From IMG/VR virus record IMGVR_UViG_3300021356_000109, positions 1 to 30,273 of that record: a DNA stretch of 30,273 nucleotides, one strand, 5' to 3'. Origin of the DNA: a virus. The translations under genes were made by a program, and so were the position numbers. Positions 1-15,000 of this stretch are shown in pieces; position 1 is the stretch's first letter, and each line of letters opens with the position of its first letter. The notes beneath the pieces are model-generated. The model had not been told where the DNA came from and made no database searches. It saw only the letters and a list, made by a program, of their open reading frames with translations.

Positions 1-3000
1 AAAAAAGATTACAAAACAGCAGGCGGTTGGAATTTATCAAATGGAATGAAGCTAGAATTTGCCGGTGATGTGTTTCCAACAAAATACGGCGAAGGTGAAT
101 GGTATGTAGAAGGAGTAGGCGAACGGATTGAGCTAATAAACAGAGATGATTTAGAGCTTAATAGTTTGTTTGTTGATGACTTTGAAGTTGAGTTTGATGA
201 TGTTCCATTTGATTATTTTCCATTTAGTGAAGCAATGGGATATCCCCGTAAAAAAGATTATATAGTAATCAATAGAGGTAGTAAAGATGGTAATGCGTGG
301 AGTAAGCATAACCGATGGTTCCATATTGATGTTATTGAGAAGTCGTTAGAACTTAATGGATTGCATCCTGCAGTAGATCAAAACTTGCGGGCTAGGCGTC
401 CAATTATTGAGTTTGACGCGGGGCTACATCTGCATAAGTTTGGAACATATAATAAAAAGCCTGTAGATTTAGTTGATACTTATACTAAGGATGCGTTTTC
501 AACAATTGAAGGCAGCGTTGGTTATAATATTGATGAGATTGATGTAACTGATGGCATGCGGATACTGTTTCTAGCAGATACAGATAAGCTAGTAAGAAAT
601 AAGATATTTAAAGTTAAGTTTATTGTAGTCAATAATTCTAGACAAATTACACTTCTTGAAGAATCTGATACAGAGCCATTGCTAAATGAAACTGTACTAA
701 TAACTAAGGGTAAAACAGAGAAAGGAAAGTTTTATTATTATAACGGAACTGATTGGAAAGAAGGACAAGCTAAAAATGATGTAAATCAACCACCGTTATT
801 TGCATTATATAGTTATGACGATATATCTTATGTAGATCCAATATACTTTAAAGACTCACAGTTTCAAGGTAATAAAATATTTTCATATAAAGTTGGAACG
901 GGCACTAATGATAATGAGTTAGGGTTTCCATTATCATATCAGAATATATCTAACTCAGGTGATATATTATTTTCCTTTGATTTGGTAAATGAAGAATTTA
1001 TACATACTCGAGATAACCAATTCTCACTACAAAAAACAGAAACAGCATTTTTAAGAAAATATGTTGATAGAGAAACTTATAATATACATAATGGTTGGAT
1101 AAAAGCTAGTAATGATGCCAATCAAAATATTATAAGACAGTTTGTTGCCACAGGATTAGGAACAGATTTTCCAATAGATGTGTATGATGATTTAGATTTT
1201 GTAAATGATGCTTGGCTAAGAGTATACTTGAATAATAAGTTACAAGTATTCCAAACTGATTTTGAAACTATTACTAATGTTAACGGAAATCCTTATGTTA
1301 GATTTTTAAAACAACCAAAAGATGGCGATGTTGTTCAAATAAAAACAAGAAGTAGTAAGCCTAAAAATGAAAATGGGTATTATGAGATTCCATATAGTCT
1401 AGAGCGTAACCCAAAAAATGAAAATATAAAAGAATTTACATTGGGCGAAGTTATTGATCACGTTGTAACAATTGTTGAAGAAGATGATAGATTCCTTGGC
1501 AATTTTCCTGGCAACTCTAACTTAAGAGACTTAGGACCAACATCGCATTATGGAAGAAAATTCTTAAAGCACTCGGCCCCATTCAATATAGCAGCCTATC
1601 ACCTAATGGATACAGATTCTAATGTTTTAGAATCAATTCACTTTGCTAGTAAAGAGTATGCTAAGTTTAAGCGATTGTTTTTAGAGACATCTGAAAATTT
1701 AGGTTATGATGGACCAATAAAACAACACGTTGACAAAATAATGGAAGAAATTATTCGAGATAAAACGGATAATATGCCATTTTATTTTAGTGATATGATT
1801 CCACTCTCAGGTAGTATTGTTAATACAGAAGATATTTATGACACAGATCAAGAATATTTTGCACTTAGTGAGCCATACAATTTAGACACACCGAGTTACA
1901 AAGCAGTTCAAGTATATTTAAATGGCAAACAACTAATTTATGATAGAGATTATGAATTCAATGATGAAGGCTTTGTAAGAGTATTTGCTAAAAAGAAATC
2001 TAGAGATATTATAGAAATTTATGAATATCAAAATACAGTAGGATGTTATGTACCACCTACGCCAACTAAGTTAGGTTTATTCCCAAAATATGAACCACAG
2101 TTTTATATAGATGATACTGTTCAAGTTGTGCCTTATTTTGATATTACTGGACCATTTAAAGTATATGCTAAAGCGGCACCAGGATATCCGGGTGATGATA
2201 AAGTTGGATGGTTTTATCCACTTTATACAGCAATTGATGATGCACAGTTAAAGGATACACAACTAGGAGGTAGTGGAGAATTTACAGTTCATAGATTTGG
2301 TGGTATGCAGACTACTTTCTTTATGCCAAAGTCAGCCCAAAACATAGCTGCACAAGATCATAGCGGTTATGAAGAATGGACTGAAGGACAAGCAGTAATA
2401 CAAGGACACGATGGTAGCATTGTAGCAGCATTTAAGGATTATAGAGATGAACTAATATTAGAAATAGAAAAACGAATCTATAATAACCTAAAAGTAAAGT
2501 ATGATCCAAATTTATTTGATATACACGGAATTCGTGAAGGGTTTTATCGAAAAACAGGAATACCAAAGAAGGATATAGACACTGCAATGATAGGCGAATT
2601 TTTGTCTTGGGCAAAACTTATCAATAGAACCTACACAGATCACATTTACTATGATAAAGAAAATACCTTTACATTTAACTATCATAACACAAGATTTTCG
2701 AATGGCGAAAAATTACCAGGATGGTGGAGAGAGGCGTTTAAGTATGCTTTTGATACAGATCGCCCGCATACACACCCTTGGGAGATGCTAGGCTTTACTG
2801 TTAGACCCAAGTGGTGGGTAGAGCAGTATGGCGAAGCACCATATACAAATAATAACTTTCTAATGTGGGAAGATATTGAAAAAGGAATTATACGCCAACC
2901 AAAATTTAGAATAGATAAAAGGTTTGTTCGCCCAGGACTGATGAAAAACTTACCAGTTGATTCACATGGAGTATTGTTAAGCCCGTCAAGTGCAAATCTC

Positions 3001-6000
3001 ATTAAATCATATGACTTTAATGATATTGACTCATCGTTTGTATTTGGTGACGGAGGCCCAGTTGAGTCTGCTTGGAAGCGTAGTAGTGAATATCCATTTA
3101 GTTTGTTGAAGGCTTGTATTCTAAATCGTCCTCTAAAGACTTTTGCTACAGCATATGATAGAATTAGGCAAGTAAGAAATAATTCTAATCAAATTGTTTA
3201 TTCTGAAATACAACAGCCTTTACAATTATCTAACATAGCATTTCCATCATCTGTAAATAGTCCATCGAATGTTATTACTAGCGGATTGATCAATTATGTT
3301 GTAGAATACAGATCAGTATTGACACAAGCACAGTATGACAAATATAAATCAGATTTGTCTCGTATTACAAATCAGTTATCCTTTAAAATAGGCGGCTATA
3401 CAGATAAATCAAAGTTCAAACTTATATTAGATAGTAGATCCCCACTCAATGAAGGTAATATTTTTATACCATCAGAAAATTATACAGTTTCTTTAGGATC
3501 TAGTTATCCAATTCAAGAATTTATGTATAGCGGTGTTATTATTGAGAAGCAACCTGAAGGTTTTTATATAAGAGGTTATGATACACAAAATCCGTCGTTC
3601 TCATATCACAAGCCAAATAAGAAAAATTCAGATACTTTAATAAATGTTGGTGGAATAACAGTTCCATTCCTTTATTGGGGTGAAGGTAAAATATATTCAG
3701 AAGATGCTGTTATAAAATTTGATAACTCTTATTGGAGATGTGCAGTAACGCATAGATCAACAGCAGAATTTGATGTAACTAAATTTCACAAGTTGCCAAA
3801 ACTTCCAACAATAGGAGGAATTGATGCTCATATACGAAAAACATACGAATACCAAATATCGCATTTAGATTATGGCAGTTTATTAACGACCCATCAAGAT
3901 GTTGTGGATTTTTTACTTGGTTACGGCGAGTATCTAAAAAATATTGGGTTTGAGTTTTCAGTATTCAATGATAGTGCTTATGAACTTTCAGATTGGTTAT
4001 ATGCTGCGAAACAATATTTGTTTTGGGTAACTCAAAATTGGGATGCTGGGGCACTTATTACACTGAGTCCAGGCGCTGAACTACTAAAGTTTAAAAATAA
4101 GTTTTCTACAGTATCAAACGTATTTGATACTTCATCAGGTTATTCAGTATTGAGGGCTGATGGAACGCCACTAAAAAACAAATATCTAAAAATACTAAGA
4201 GATCGGGATAATGTCTTTACAATAAGAACATCTAATACTCGCTCAGGAATATATGCTATACGAATTCCAATAGTGCTAAAAGAGCATGTTGTTCTTATTG
4301 ATAATAAGACTATTTTTAATGATGTTATTTATGATATGCCAGCAGGATATAGGCAAGAGCGTATCAAAGTATTAGGATACCGAACAGATGGCTGGAACGG
4401 TTCTCTAAACATACCTGGATTTATTTATGACGCAGCTCGTGTAACAGATTGGGAAGAGTGGCAAGATTATGCTGTAGGCGATATGGTAAAATACAAGGAG
4501 TTTTACTATTCAGCTAATTCAAAAATTGTAGGATCAACATCATTTAAATCTGAAGATTGGACAAGGTTAGATGATAAGCCCGAGCCTAAACTATATGCTA
4601 ATTTTGATTATAGGGTAGAGCAGTTTAGTGATTTTTATGATTTAGATAGTGATAACTTAGATACTGAGCAGCAAAGAATGGCACAGCATCTTATTGGATA
4701 CCAAAAACGAAAATATCTACAAAATATCATTAATAATGACGTTAGTCAGTATAAGTTTTATCAAGGAATGCTACACGAAAAAGGAACTCGTAATGCACTA
4801 ACAAAGTTATTTGATGTATTATCAGGTAGCGATACTGATAGTTTAGAGTTTTACGAAGAATGGGCTATAAAGAATGGACAGTATGGAGCAGTATCTAGTT
4901 TTGAAGAAGTAGAATATATATTAGACGAAACAAAGTTTAGATTAGTCCCGCAACCAGTTCTTTTGACTAATAATGCTACTGGACGAGAAACAGATTTAAT
5001 TTACAGAATTCCGTCCCACGAAGTATATCTAAAACCGCAGAATTATAATCATAAACCGTTTCCAACAAAATGTGTAACAGATACATTTACTAAAAATTCA
5101 GGTTATGTGTATGTAAAAGATGTAGATTATGTTTTGGATAGATATGAACGATTGGTAGATTTAGATACATCAGAAATTAAACAAAATGATTATGTTTGGG
5201 TAGGGAATACTAATGATGATGACTGGGGAGTTTATAGATATAGTGTATATTCTACAAAAATTGAAAAAATATGGACATCTGAAGAAAAGAAAAATCATTT
5301 TTTAGTAAGTTTTCCTAACATTCCTTATGATATTGAAGAGAATGATATTATTGGTATAACAAAAATCCAAAATATAGAATATGAGGAGCACGAAGACTCA
5401 ACAATTAAAACAACATTTACAGATCATCCAGATGCAGATGGATTTTATACAGTAACAAATAAAAGTCTAAATGTCCTTGAGTTAGAAACAACAGTCGACA
5501 AACTATCTAATATTGCAGCAATAACTAATCCAGACATAACAGGATTAGTATCAATTTTTAAATTAGTTAGATATGACAATGTATTAGACATATCAAATAC
5601 ACCAGAAGAAGAGTTAATACCTAAATCAAAGTTTTGGGTTGATAATGCTGAAGAAGATAAGTGGGCTGTAGTTGAAAAGTTGGATAATATAGAAGTATCA
5701 AAACCAATAATAAATCCATCTGACGGGTATAATTATAAATTTGGCGCCACAATGGCTGTGAATAAAAATAATACTTTGATGGTAACAGGCTCACCTTATG
5801 AAGGCGACGGAAAAGTATATATTTTTACAAGAGCGTCTCAAGTTAGAGATTGGCAATTAGTAGAAGTGCTAGAGCCTACATTTCCATCAGTTGCTTCTAA
5901 TAATCAAGGATTTGGGTTTAGTGTAGATATGGACCCTAACGCAAAGTATGTCATTGTTGGGGCTCCGTTTGCGTCGAATATTAAGACTCAATCAGTGGGA

Positions 6001-9000
6001 TTATTTGATGAAGATGTAATTTATACAGCAGGGCAGATAGTTGAACATAATGGTAGTTTTTGGCAAGCTATAGTAGATGTATTTAGAGCTTCTGAAAAAA
6101 TTAAGTTTCAAAGTTTTGTAAACACTAGTCAAGATTTAGTAGATTATGATTTAGACGATGACGATGATCCTGAAATTAATTATATTTTGACTGGAGACTA
6201 TCCATTGGATAGAATACAAACAGATCACTTTTTGTTAAGACTTCCAGATCAAATGTATAAAGGGGTGCAAGCAGGCGATCAGGTAAAGTTAAAATGGAAT
6301 ACAATAACAAATGCAAATCAAACACAAGTAGAGTTAACGGCTAGAGAACCGTTTGATGGTGAAGTTGGTGGACTTACAAGTGCTGATATTGATGGCTGGC
6401 ATACGGTAGAATTTAAAATAGATGTTATATTGTATATCCAAAACTTATTAGGTAGTCCAAATCTAGATGATATAGTAAGTTCTGATACAGGTGTTGGCAG
6501 GGTTGCTTATTTTAGAAATGAAACAGGATATGCAACAATTTATATAAATGAGGTTGTTGGAAATTTTGAAGCTACTGGCACACTAATGAGAAATGAAGAT
6601 GTTATAGGTGATTATAGTTTAGCAGCACCAAACAATGGAGATAATTTTAATATAGCTGAAAATTATGGAGGTTATGTTTTTATAAAATCACCTAATTTAT
6701 TATCAGTTGGATTTACTACAGTTGAATATGGCAGAGGGCTACTTATAACAGACGCAGATGTTCATAACGATCCATCGCCAAGAACTGCTGAATATTATAA
6801 CATTTTAGATTACCTGCCAAGCACAACATATGGTGATAATACAGAAATTAGTATGATAAGAACATTGAGTTGTCAAGGAACAATGCTAGTTAATGCTGGA
6901 TTGTTTAGTGATGACCCAATAGAACTTCCTTATTATGGAGTTCGAGGACCAAAAGTTTTGACAGATAAATTATCTAAAGGTGATAAGCTATCTACCTATT
7001 TTAATACTCTAAAGAAAACAGTAACAGTTCTAAAAGTTAGAAATACACGATTTACATTACCTCCAGAAATATTTGAAGGTGAAGTTTTAACACAAGCTAA
7101 CACAGGAGCTACTGCTACTGTATTTTCAGATAAAGTAGAAATATCACCTGAAACGACAGACCCTTCAAACCCAATATATGACATTCAAGTTATATGGTTG
7201 AGTCCCATTGCTAAGTTTAATAAAGCTGATGAGTTGTTTGGATCTAAAAGTGGACAGTTATATATTCGTCCAGTGTTTGAGCCTGTTGAAGGACCTCTAA
7301 CAAAGTTATCTGAAATTGGCATACCAGATAGATTCAATAATAATGATAACTCTACAGAAATATGGGATTTGTGGGATGGGTTTATTGACTATTCAGAAGA
7401 GTTTTATAGTTATGAAGGCTTGCCATATGTACCAAAATCAGTTTATGTCTATAATGGCTTTGGTGATATCATTGATACTGGTATAGCTCCTCATGTTATT
7501 AGACAGCCCTCTACGGGGGCAACGGCTGAAGTAATGTACTTACAGCGCTTAAGTGAAAAAACACTACGAGCGTATGTTAAAAATGTCACAGGGCAATGGA
7601 CAGTTGGCACCAAGTATGGTGATGAACAAGAGATTGAAATGGTAGCTCGCCCAGGCGAACCAGATCCATGGAATAGAAGAAATATATTTGATATTCCAAG
7701 GACTATGGGTCATGTTACTAGAACTTCTTTAGGTTATGAGACTGAAGGTGTTGGAAAGATGATTATTTTTAGAGATCCAACAAATCTACCTATTATTATA
7801 GATGAAGATACAGGCTTACAAAAAGAAGAACTAGTAGGATATGAATATTGGTTCTATTGGAACAGAGAAGTAGAAGGAATGTTTAATATGTCAAATGAGC
7901 CTACAAATAGCAGCTCAGTTTGGCGAGAAGTATTCAATATTCAAGCTACTTCAATAGGTTATCCGTCAGATAAAACAAACGAAGGTATGGTTTATGTCTA
8001 CCAAAGATTTGGTAACAATTTTGTTTTAGATAAAATGCTTGTAGCACCAAATCGTGAGAGTGATCAGTATTTTGGTTATAATGTAAAACTTCGTGATGTT
8101 GGGAATGAGTTTTATCATGCATATGTTTTAGCTAAAGGCGCTGATGAGAGTTATGATAACCCAGGAAAACTATACTTCCTAAAACAAGGGGAAGATGATA
8201 GAGTCTTTTATAATTGGGATTATTCAAAAGATAAAAGATTTAGAGGAGAGTTTGACGAAACACAATCTTATAAAGTTAGAGATATTGTTTATTTGGGTGA
8301 TAAACTTTATAGTGCAAAAACAAATATTATTGCCTTACCATTTGATATAGATAGGTGGACAGAGATACAAGATGATGAATATATTGATTATGTAGGATAT
8401 ATACCAAATGATTTGCCTTATAATATAACTGGTCCATTAGGTGTAAAGTTAGATAGAGATACACTATATGATTTTGGTACAGTGTATGATGTATCTATGG
8501 ATGGTGAAGTTATAGCCGCATATATCAAATATGCACTAGAACCAAATGTTATTGCTATTTACAGAAATTATGAAGGACGATATCTATGGGCTGAAAATAT
8601 TTACGCACCAACTAAAGATGCAGGATTTGGAGAAAGTATATCTCTAAATGAAGATGGCAGTGTGCTAGTAGTTGGAGCGCCATTTGATGATACTGTGGAT
8701 CATGATCAAGGAAGAGTTTACATTTATAAAATGATAAACGGATCGTTTGAACTTACACAAGAAATTGAATGCCCAAATAACGAAGCATTAGAAATGTTTG
8801 GGACAACAGTAGATGTGTCACAAAACTTTTTATCTATTGGTGCTAAAAATGGAGAAGATGAAGTACCTACTATCATTGATAGTGGAGTAACAACATTTGA
8901 TTTAGGTTTTACAAGTTTTAGATTTGTAAAGAAAAATGTTGGTGTTGTCCATATGTACCAAAACTACTTGGACAAATATATTTATGGTGAATCTGTAGGA

Positions 9001-12000
9001 TATGATTTGCTTAATGAATTAGCTTATGGTTTTGGTGAATATGTAATTTATAATAATGATCATCTATATGTGGGATTGCCAGAAATTTCTAGAAGTGAAA
9101 CTTCCGAAGGAATTATTGTAAATTATCATAAAACATCAGATTATTATCACACATTGCGAGAACCAAAACCAACTGTAGATGTTGATAAAATAAAGAGAGT
9201 AATTCTTTATAATATAAAAGAAAACAAAATTATAAAATATTTAGATTATGTTGATCCTTTACAAGGAAAAATTCCAGGATTAGCAGATGAGAATTTGAGT
9301 TATAAATTGTATTATGATCCTGCTAGATACAATGAAATATTTAATCAAGATCTTCGGGCTATTTATAATAAAGAAAATAGCTGGGGCAAACAACAAGTTG
9401 GAAAATTATGGTGGGATCTAAATAATGCAAAGTATTATCATCCTTATCAAGAAGATGTTACTTATAGCACAAATTATTGGAGTAAAACTTTTGATTCTAA
9501 CTCTATTGATATTTATGAATGGGTTGAATCTGACATACTTCCATCTGCATGGGATCTTTTAGCTGACACATTAGAAGGTTTAGCATTAGGTATATCAGGG
9601 AGATCTAGATACGGTGATCAAATATATGTTGAATTACAAGAGTATGATTCAGTTGCACAAATTTTTACAAAGAAATATTACTTTTGGGTAAAAGATAAAA
9701 AAGTAATACCTAATGTTGAAGGCAGGACTATGCATTCATATAATGTTTCTCAACTGATGGAGGATCCTGCTAAGTTTGGATATCCATTTGTGGCTATGGT
9801 ATCTGATTCAAGTTTTTCTATATATAATTCAACACAATATTTAGAAGATCAAAATGTAGCTATTAGTTTCCAATATTGGAACATTGAAGATCAAGATATT
9901 AACATTCATAATGAGTATCAAATTTTGTCTGAAAATCTTGCTATTAGTGTTCCGCGTCGAGACATTGAAATGAAATGGGTTGATAGTTTAGTAGGTTATG
10001 ATAAGTTTGGTAGAACTGTACCTAATCCATCACTGGACCCAAAGTATCGTTATGGAACACTAAATGAACCAAGACAAGGATGGTTTGTAAATCGTATTGA
10101 GGCACTAAAGCAATATGTTGAAAGGCTAAACTATGTTCTCAGACAACATCTTATAGTAGATAATAAATCGCTAACTAGACTGCATGAGTATGATAAGCCG
10201 CCGCTAAAAACATCGAACTTGTATGATATCGAAGTTGATTTGCGAGCAGATTTGGATCAATATGGAACATCAAGACTTGAGGAAGCAAAAGTAATATTAG
10301 ATGTTGTAGATGGAAGAATTGATTCAGTTCTTATAACAAATCCTGGTAGAGGTTATTTTGTGTCTCCATCATATCATATTAAAAGTAGAGGACAAGATGC
10401 TATAATTGAATTTGATTTAAATTCTGTTGGATCACTAATCCGTGCTCATGTTCTTGACGGTGGTAAAAATTATCATGATGGTGCTGAAATAGAATTAAGA
10501 CGATTTACGGCATTAGTTCGAAATGATGAGACTATAGAAGGTAAATGGGCATTGTATGAGCGAGAGCATAATGCAGATTCATGGCGTAGAATACAAAGCC
10601 AAGGGTATGATGTTAGATTGTATTGGGATTATATAGATTGGTATAAAAAAGGATTTAGTGAAGTATCGGCAGTAAAACATATTGTGCAATACTCATACGA
10701 ATTACCAAGCGTTGATGATTCAATAGGTGATCTTGTAAAAATTAATCATATTGGATCAGGTGGTTGGTTGTTATTGAAAAAAATAGATAATCAATCAAAT
10801 GTAGATTATACTGTAAATTATGAAACTATTGGACGTGAAAAAGGAACCATAGAATTTAAGTCATCATTATATGATCCGTTTGCAGGGCTTGTAAATTTTG
10901 ATATTATAAACTTTGATACTAATTTTTATGATGGACTACCAAGCACAGAGATTCGTTATATAGCACAAGCAATAAAAGAAGATATTTTTATAGATGATTT
11001 GGCGGTGGAATACAATAAGTTATTTTTTGCTGCCATTCGTTATGTGCTAACAGAAGGAGCTAATGTAGATTGGTTATTCAAGACATCATTTATTAGAGCC
11101 AAGCATAATGTTGGAACATTGAGAGAAGATATTACATTCAATAATGATAACTTGGCTAGTTATCAAGATTATATTAGTGAAGTAAAAGCATTCAAAGCAA
11201 AAATTAGAGAATATATATCTTCATACGAAAAGACTGACTCTACTGTTAGTAGAATTACAGACTTTGACTTACCTCCATATTATAGTCCTGAGCAAGAGAA
11301 GATTGTTCCACACGCAATAAAAATATGGGATGATCATTTATTAGGAGCACAATTTGTCAATACCTACCCAAATAAAAATTGGTATGATAATAGTTCATAT
11401 GTATTGACAGAAGTTCGTATTGTAGATCCAGGCTATGGTTATCAAAGTCCTCCGCAGGTAGTGCTAACTGGAGGCGGTGGTAGCGGTGCTAAGATTAGGA
11501 CTCATTTAGGGTCTAACGGAATAGTAAGATTAGCAGAAATTATAGATGAAGGTAGAGGTTATTATTCACTACCAAAGATTACTATTAACGGATCGCTTGA
11601 AGAAGGCGGGCGCCCTGTGATATTGAGTGTAAAGATTGGTAGAGCATTGCCGAGAAGCCTCAAAACAGATATTAAGTTTGATAGAATTACAGGAAAATAT
11701 TTCATTACAGATTTAGAAGAAACTGATAATGTTATATCCTCAGGGTCACAATATGTGTTTGACTTGACTTGGCCCATGAATTTGCGTAGAGGGTTTACTA
11801 AAGTTTATGTAGATGATGTTGCTTTGCTTACAAGTGAATTTACATACAAAAATATATTAGATACTTCTAAAAGCTATGATAGACATCATGGACAAATTAT
11901 ATTCGCAGAACCTGCTCCAAAGTATTCAAAAATAAGAATAGAATATATTAAAGACGCAGAATTACTTTCTGCAGCAGATAGAATTAATTTATACTACGAG

Positions 12001-15000
12001 CCAGAGATTGGACAGTTTGGAAAAGACTTGTCACAGCTAATGGACGGAGTTGATTATGGCGGAGTTGAGGTAAAAGCATTTGACTTCGGAAATAAAGTTG
12101 GATGGGATACTGAGAAATGGTATGATACATCTTGGGATTCATATGATTTGACATTTACAGATCAGTCTTTCAAAGTTATTCCGCATATACTACCTTTTGC
12201 TCAGCTAGGTTATAAACTTTGGATCAATTGGGGACTTATTGGTAGAGATATAAATTTTGCTAAAGATCCTCTGAATCTTCCTGCTATGGCTAGTCCAAGT
12301 TTTATCAATATTTACAACAAAGGCAGTCAGTTTGAAATGGCTGATTTGATTCATGGTGAGGATGTGCAAAAATATGCTCTAGGAACATTAACAGATCCAG
12401 ATGCGTTGAGCACCATAGATAATTATTTAATACCTAGGTTTGGTGAGCTAACAGTAAATGAAATTGCTGAACTTATCAAAGATGGATTGCTAAAAGAGAT
12501 TGCTTTTGAAGCTCAACAACCATTGGAAAATGGTGAGCTATATAATGTTTATTACAACGGCATAAGAATTGACGATGAACAATATGGAACTGGCAATGAG
12601 ACAAATCCAAACGCCAAAGTAAAAACTATTACAGGTGACGGGACAAATACTAAAATTTTATTAAGAGAACTTGGTATTGATCCAGAAGTAGATGATATAT
12701 TTGTGTTACGCAAGCCGTCATCTGATGGTAGCTTCCTACCAAGCGAGTTTGATTACGATACTATGCTATCTGGTGGTAGTTTGACATATGCTAATGCTAA
12801 AGGTATTACAGCAGATGAGATTGTAGTAGATGGTGACAATTTTGTTACACCAATGACTAGCAAAGGACCAGAGGAACAAGTGCCAGGACACTTAGTTGAT
12901 ACACTAGACATTACAGTGTTTGAACGTCCTACACCAGGTGTCAGCACAATCACCAGTCGCAATTTTGTTACAGATGGAACAAATAAAATTTACCCAATAG
13001 GTGTATCTCCACTAACAGAGCATTCACTAATGGTAAAAATAGATGGGAAGCTCAAAAAAGTAAAGACAGATTATAAAATAAACTCAGCAGATCAAACCAT
13101 TGAGTTTGTGAGAAAGCCTAGAGCAGGTAGAAAAGTAAGTCTTATTACATTAGATTATAGTGGCACTGACATATTAGATGTTGATACTATTATAGCAGAT
13201 GGAGTATCAGTAGATTATTACATCAATGTTAGGTGGAGTGAAGATTTATCAAGTCAAGTGTCTGTAAATGCTGAGAATCAAGATTATACTCTAGTAAAAT
13301 CAGATGATTCATCTTATCCAACTCCAGATAATGTAGTTATACAATTTGCTATACCGCCTGCAGCAGGATCTATTATACGATACGCAATATTTAAAGGCGA
13401 CGAAGGAAAATATAGTACAGTAACTGTAGATACCTTTACAGCAGATGGATCTTCAATAGAATATCAATTATCGCAAATACCAGAGCAGCAAGAGCCAACA
13501 GAATGGTACACAATGGTATTGCTAAATGGTGAATTACTAAATCCAGGTTATGTTGAAACTATTACGCTAACAGAGGTAAGAGAATATAAGTTGAAGCTAT
13601 ATCAAGTTCCATTATCTTCAGTTGATGTAAAACAAATGAGAGTATTCCTAAATGATCACGAATTAGAACGTATTAAGGAATGGAGATATAGTTCATTGGA
13701 AGAAATTGATCCGTTGCTACACCCAGATCAACAAGCAGGAAGTCTAATACAGTTACAGCGTGGGGTAGGTAAGCCAGGCGATATTATGAAAGTATATGTA
13801 ACAGGACAAGAGAATCATCCAAAAAATGCAGTAAGTTCAGGCGGTGATTACAGATATGGTTATTTTGATTTACAAGGTGAATTTGTAAAAACACCAGGTA
13901 TACTTTATGTCAATAAGCCGCATAATGCAGGTGATGAAATTATGGTGTATCAGTTTAGCAATCATGATAGCCAAGGTATTGATTGGCAGTCCTATGATAT
14001 TGAGGAACGGACAGCATTACGACAAGGCTACATAGAAAGCTCGGCAGTGTTTATTGTTCCGCACCCCACCTCAGACATTACTTTAGATTTTGAGTTGGAG
14101 TATGGGTCCTTATATAGCGTCACACTAAACGATATTCGTATTGATGACATAAACTATGGAACAGATGAACCAGTAACAAACCCATTTGCAAAAATCAAAC
14201 CAATAGAAGGCGATGGTACTAATGTAATTCATCTACCAGACATTGGAACGTTCCTCAAAGAGAACGATTTTATGAGGATTGAGAAAATAGGAGCTGAGAT
14301 TATACATGACGCTAGTTCAAAAGATTGGTATGAGTTTAGATTGATGCAGAATGGATTTATTCCTCTAAACAAACCTGCTATTGAAGTATATTATGTTTGG
14401 GTAGCAGTAAATGGTAAGCTATTATCACCGAGTGTAGATTATCGCTTGACAAATGATAAAAAATATATTAAACTAGCAACAAACTTGATGGTAGGTGACA
14501 ACGTGCAGACAATACACTTTAGTAATCGTCCTCAGTCAGGAAAACTTGGATGGAGACAGTTTAAGGATGTTCTTAATAGAACTCATTATATGATTATAGA
14601 TGGTACAAAAAATATTGAACTAGCACAAGATTTGCATTGGAATGATAAAACAGTAGAGTTAGTAGATGGAACGCATTTACCAGATCCAGGCAAAGGAGCA
14701 AAAAATCCAGGTGTAGTGTTTATCAATAAAGAGAGGGTTGAATACTTTGAAAAAGTAAATAATAGGTTACAGCAGTTGCGTCGAGGAACATTAGGAACAG
14801 GAGTCAATGCTGTTGTTTCAGCTGGAACTGAGATTTATAATGGCTCGGTGACAATGATGCTGCCTTATAAAGACGAGACAAAAACCCTAACATATATAGC
14901 AGATGGAATATCTAATGAATATGAATTAGATTATATTCCTGAAAGTGTAAATGAGTTTGAAGTATATGTAGCTGGTGTGCGAATGCGTAAAACATTTTTA

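Noticed and set aside
2432-3002. Antisense open frames of 60 and 106 codons
   Set aside because: They lie opposite the giant gene, have no sensible start context and read as low-information shadows of its AT-rich codons.
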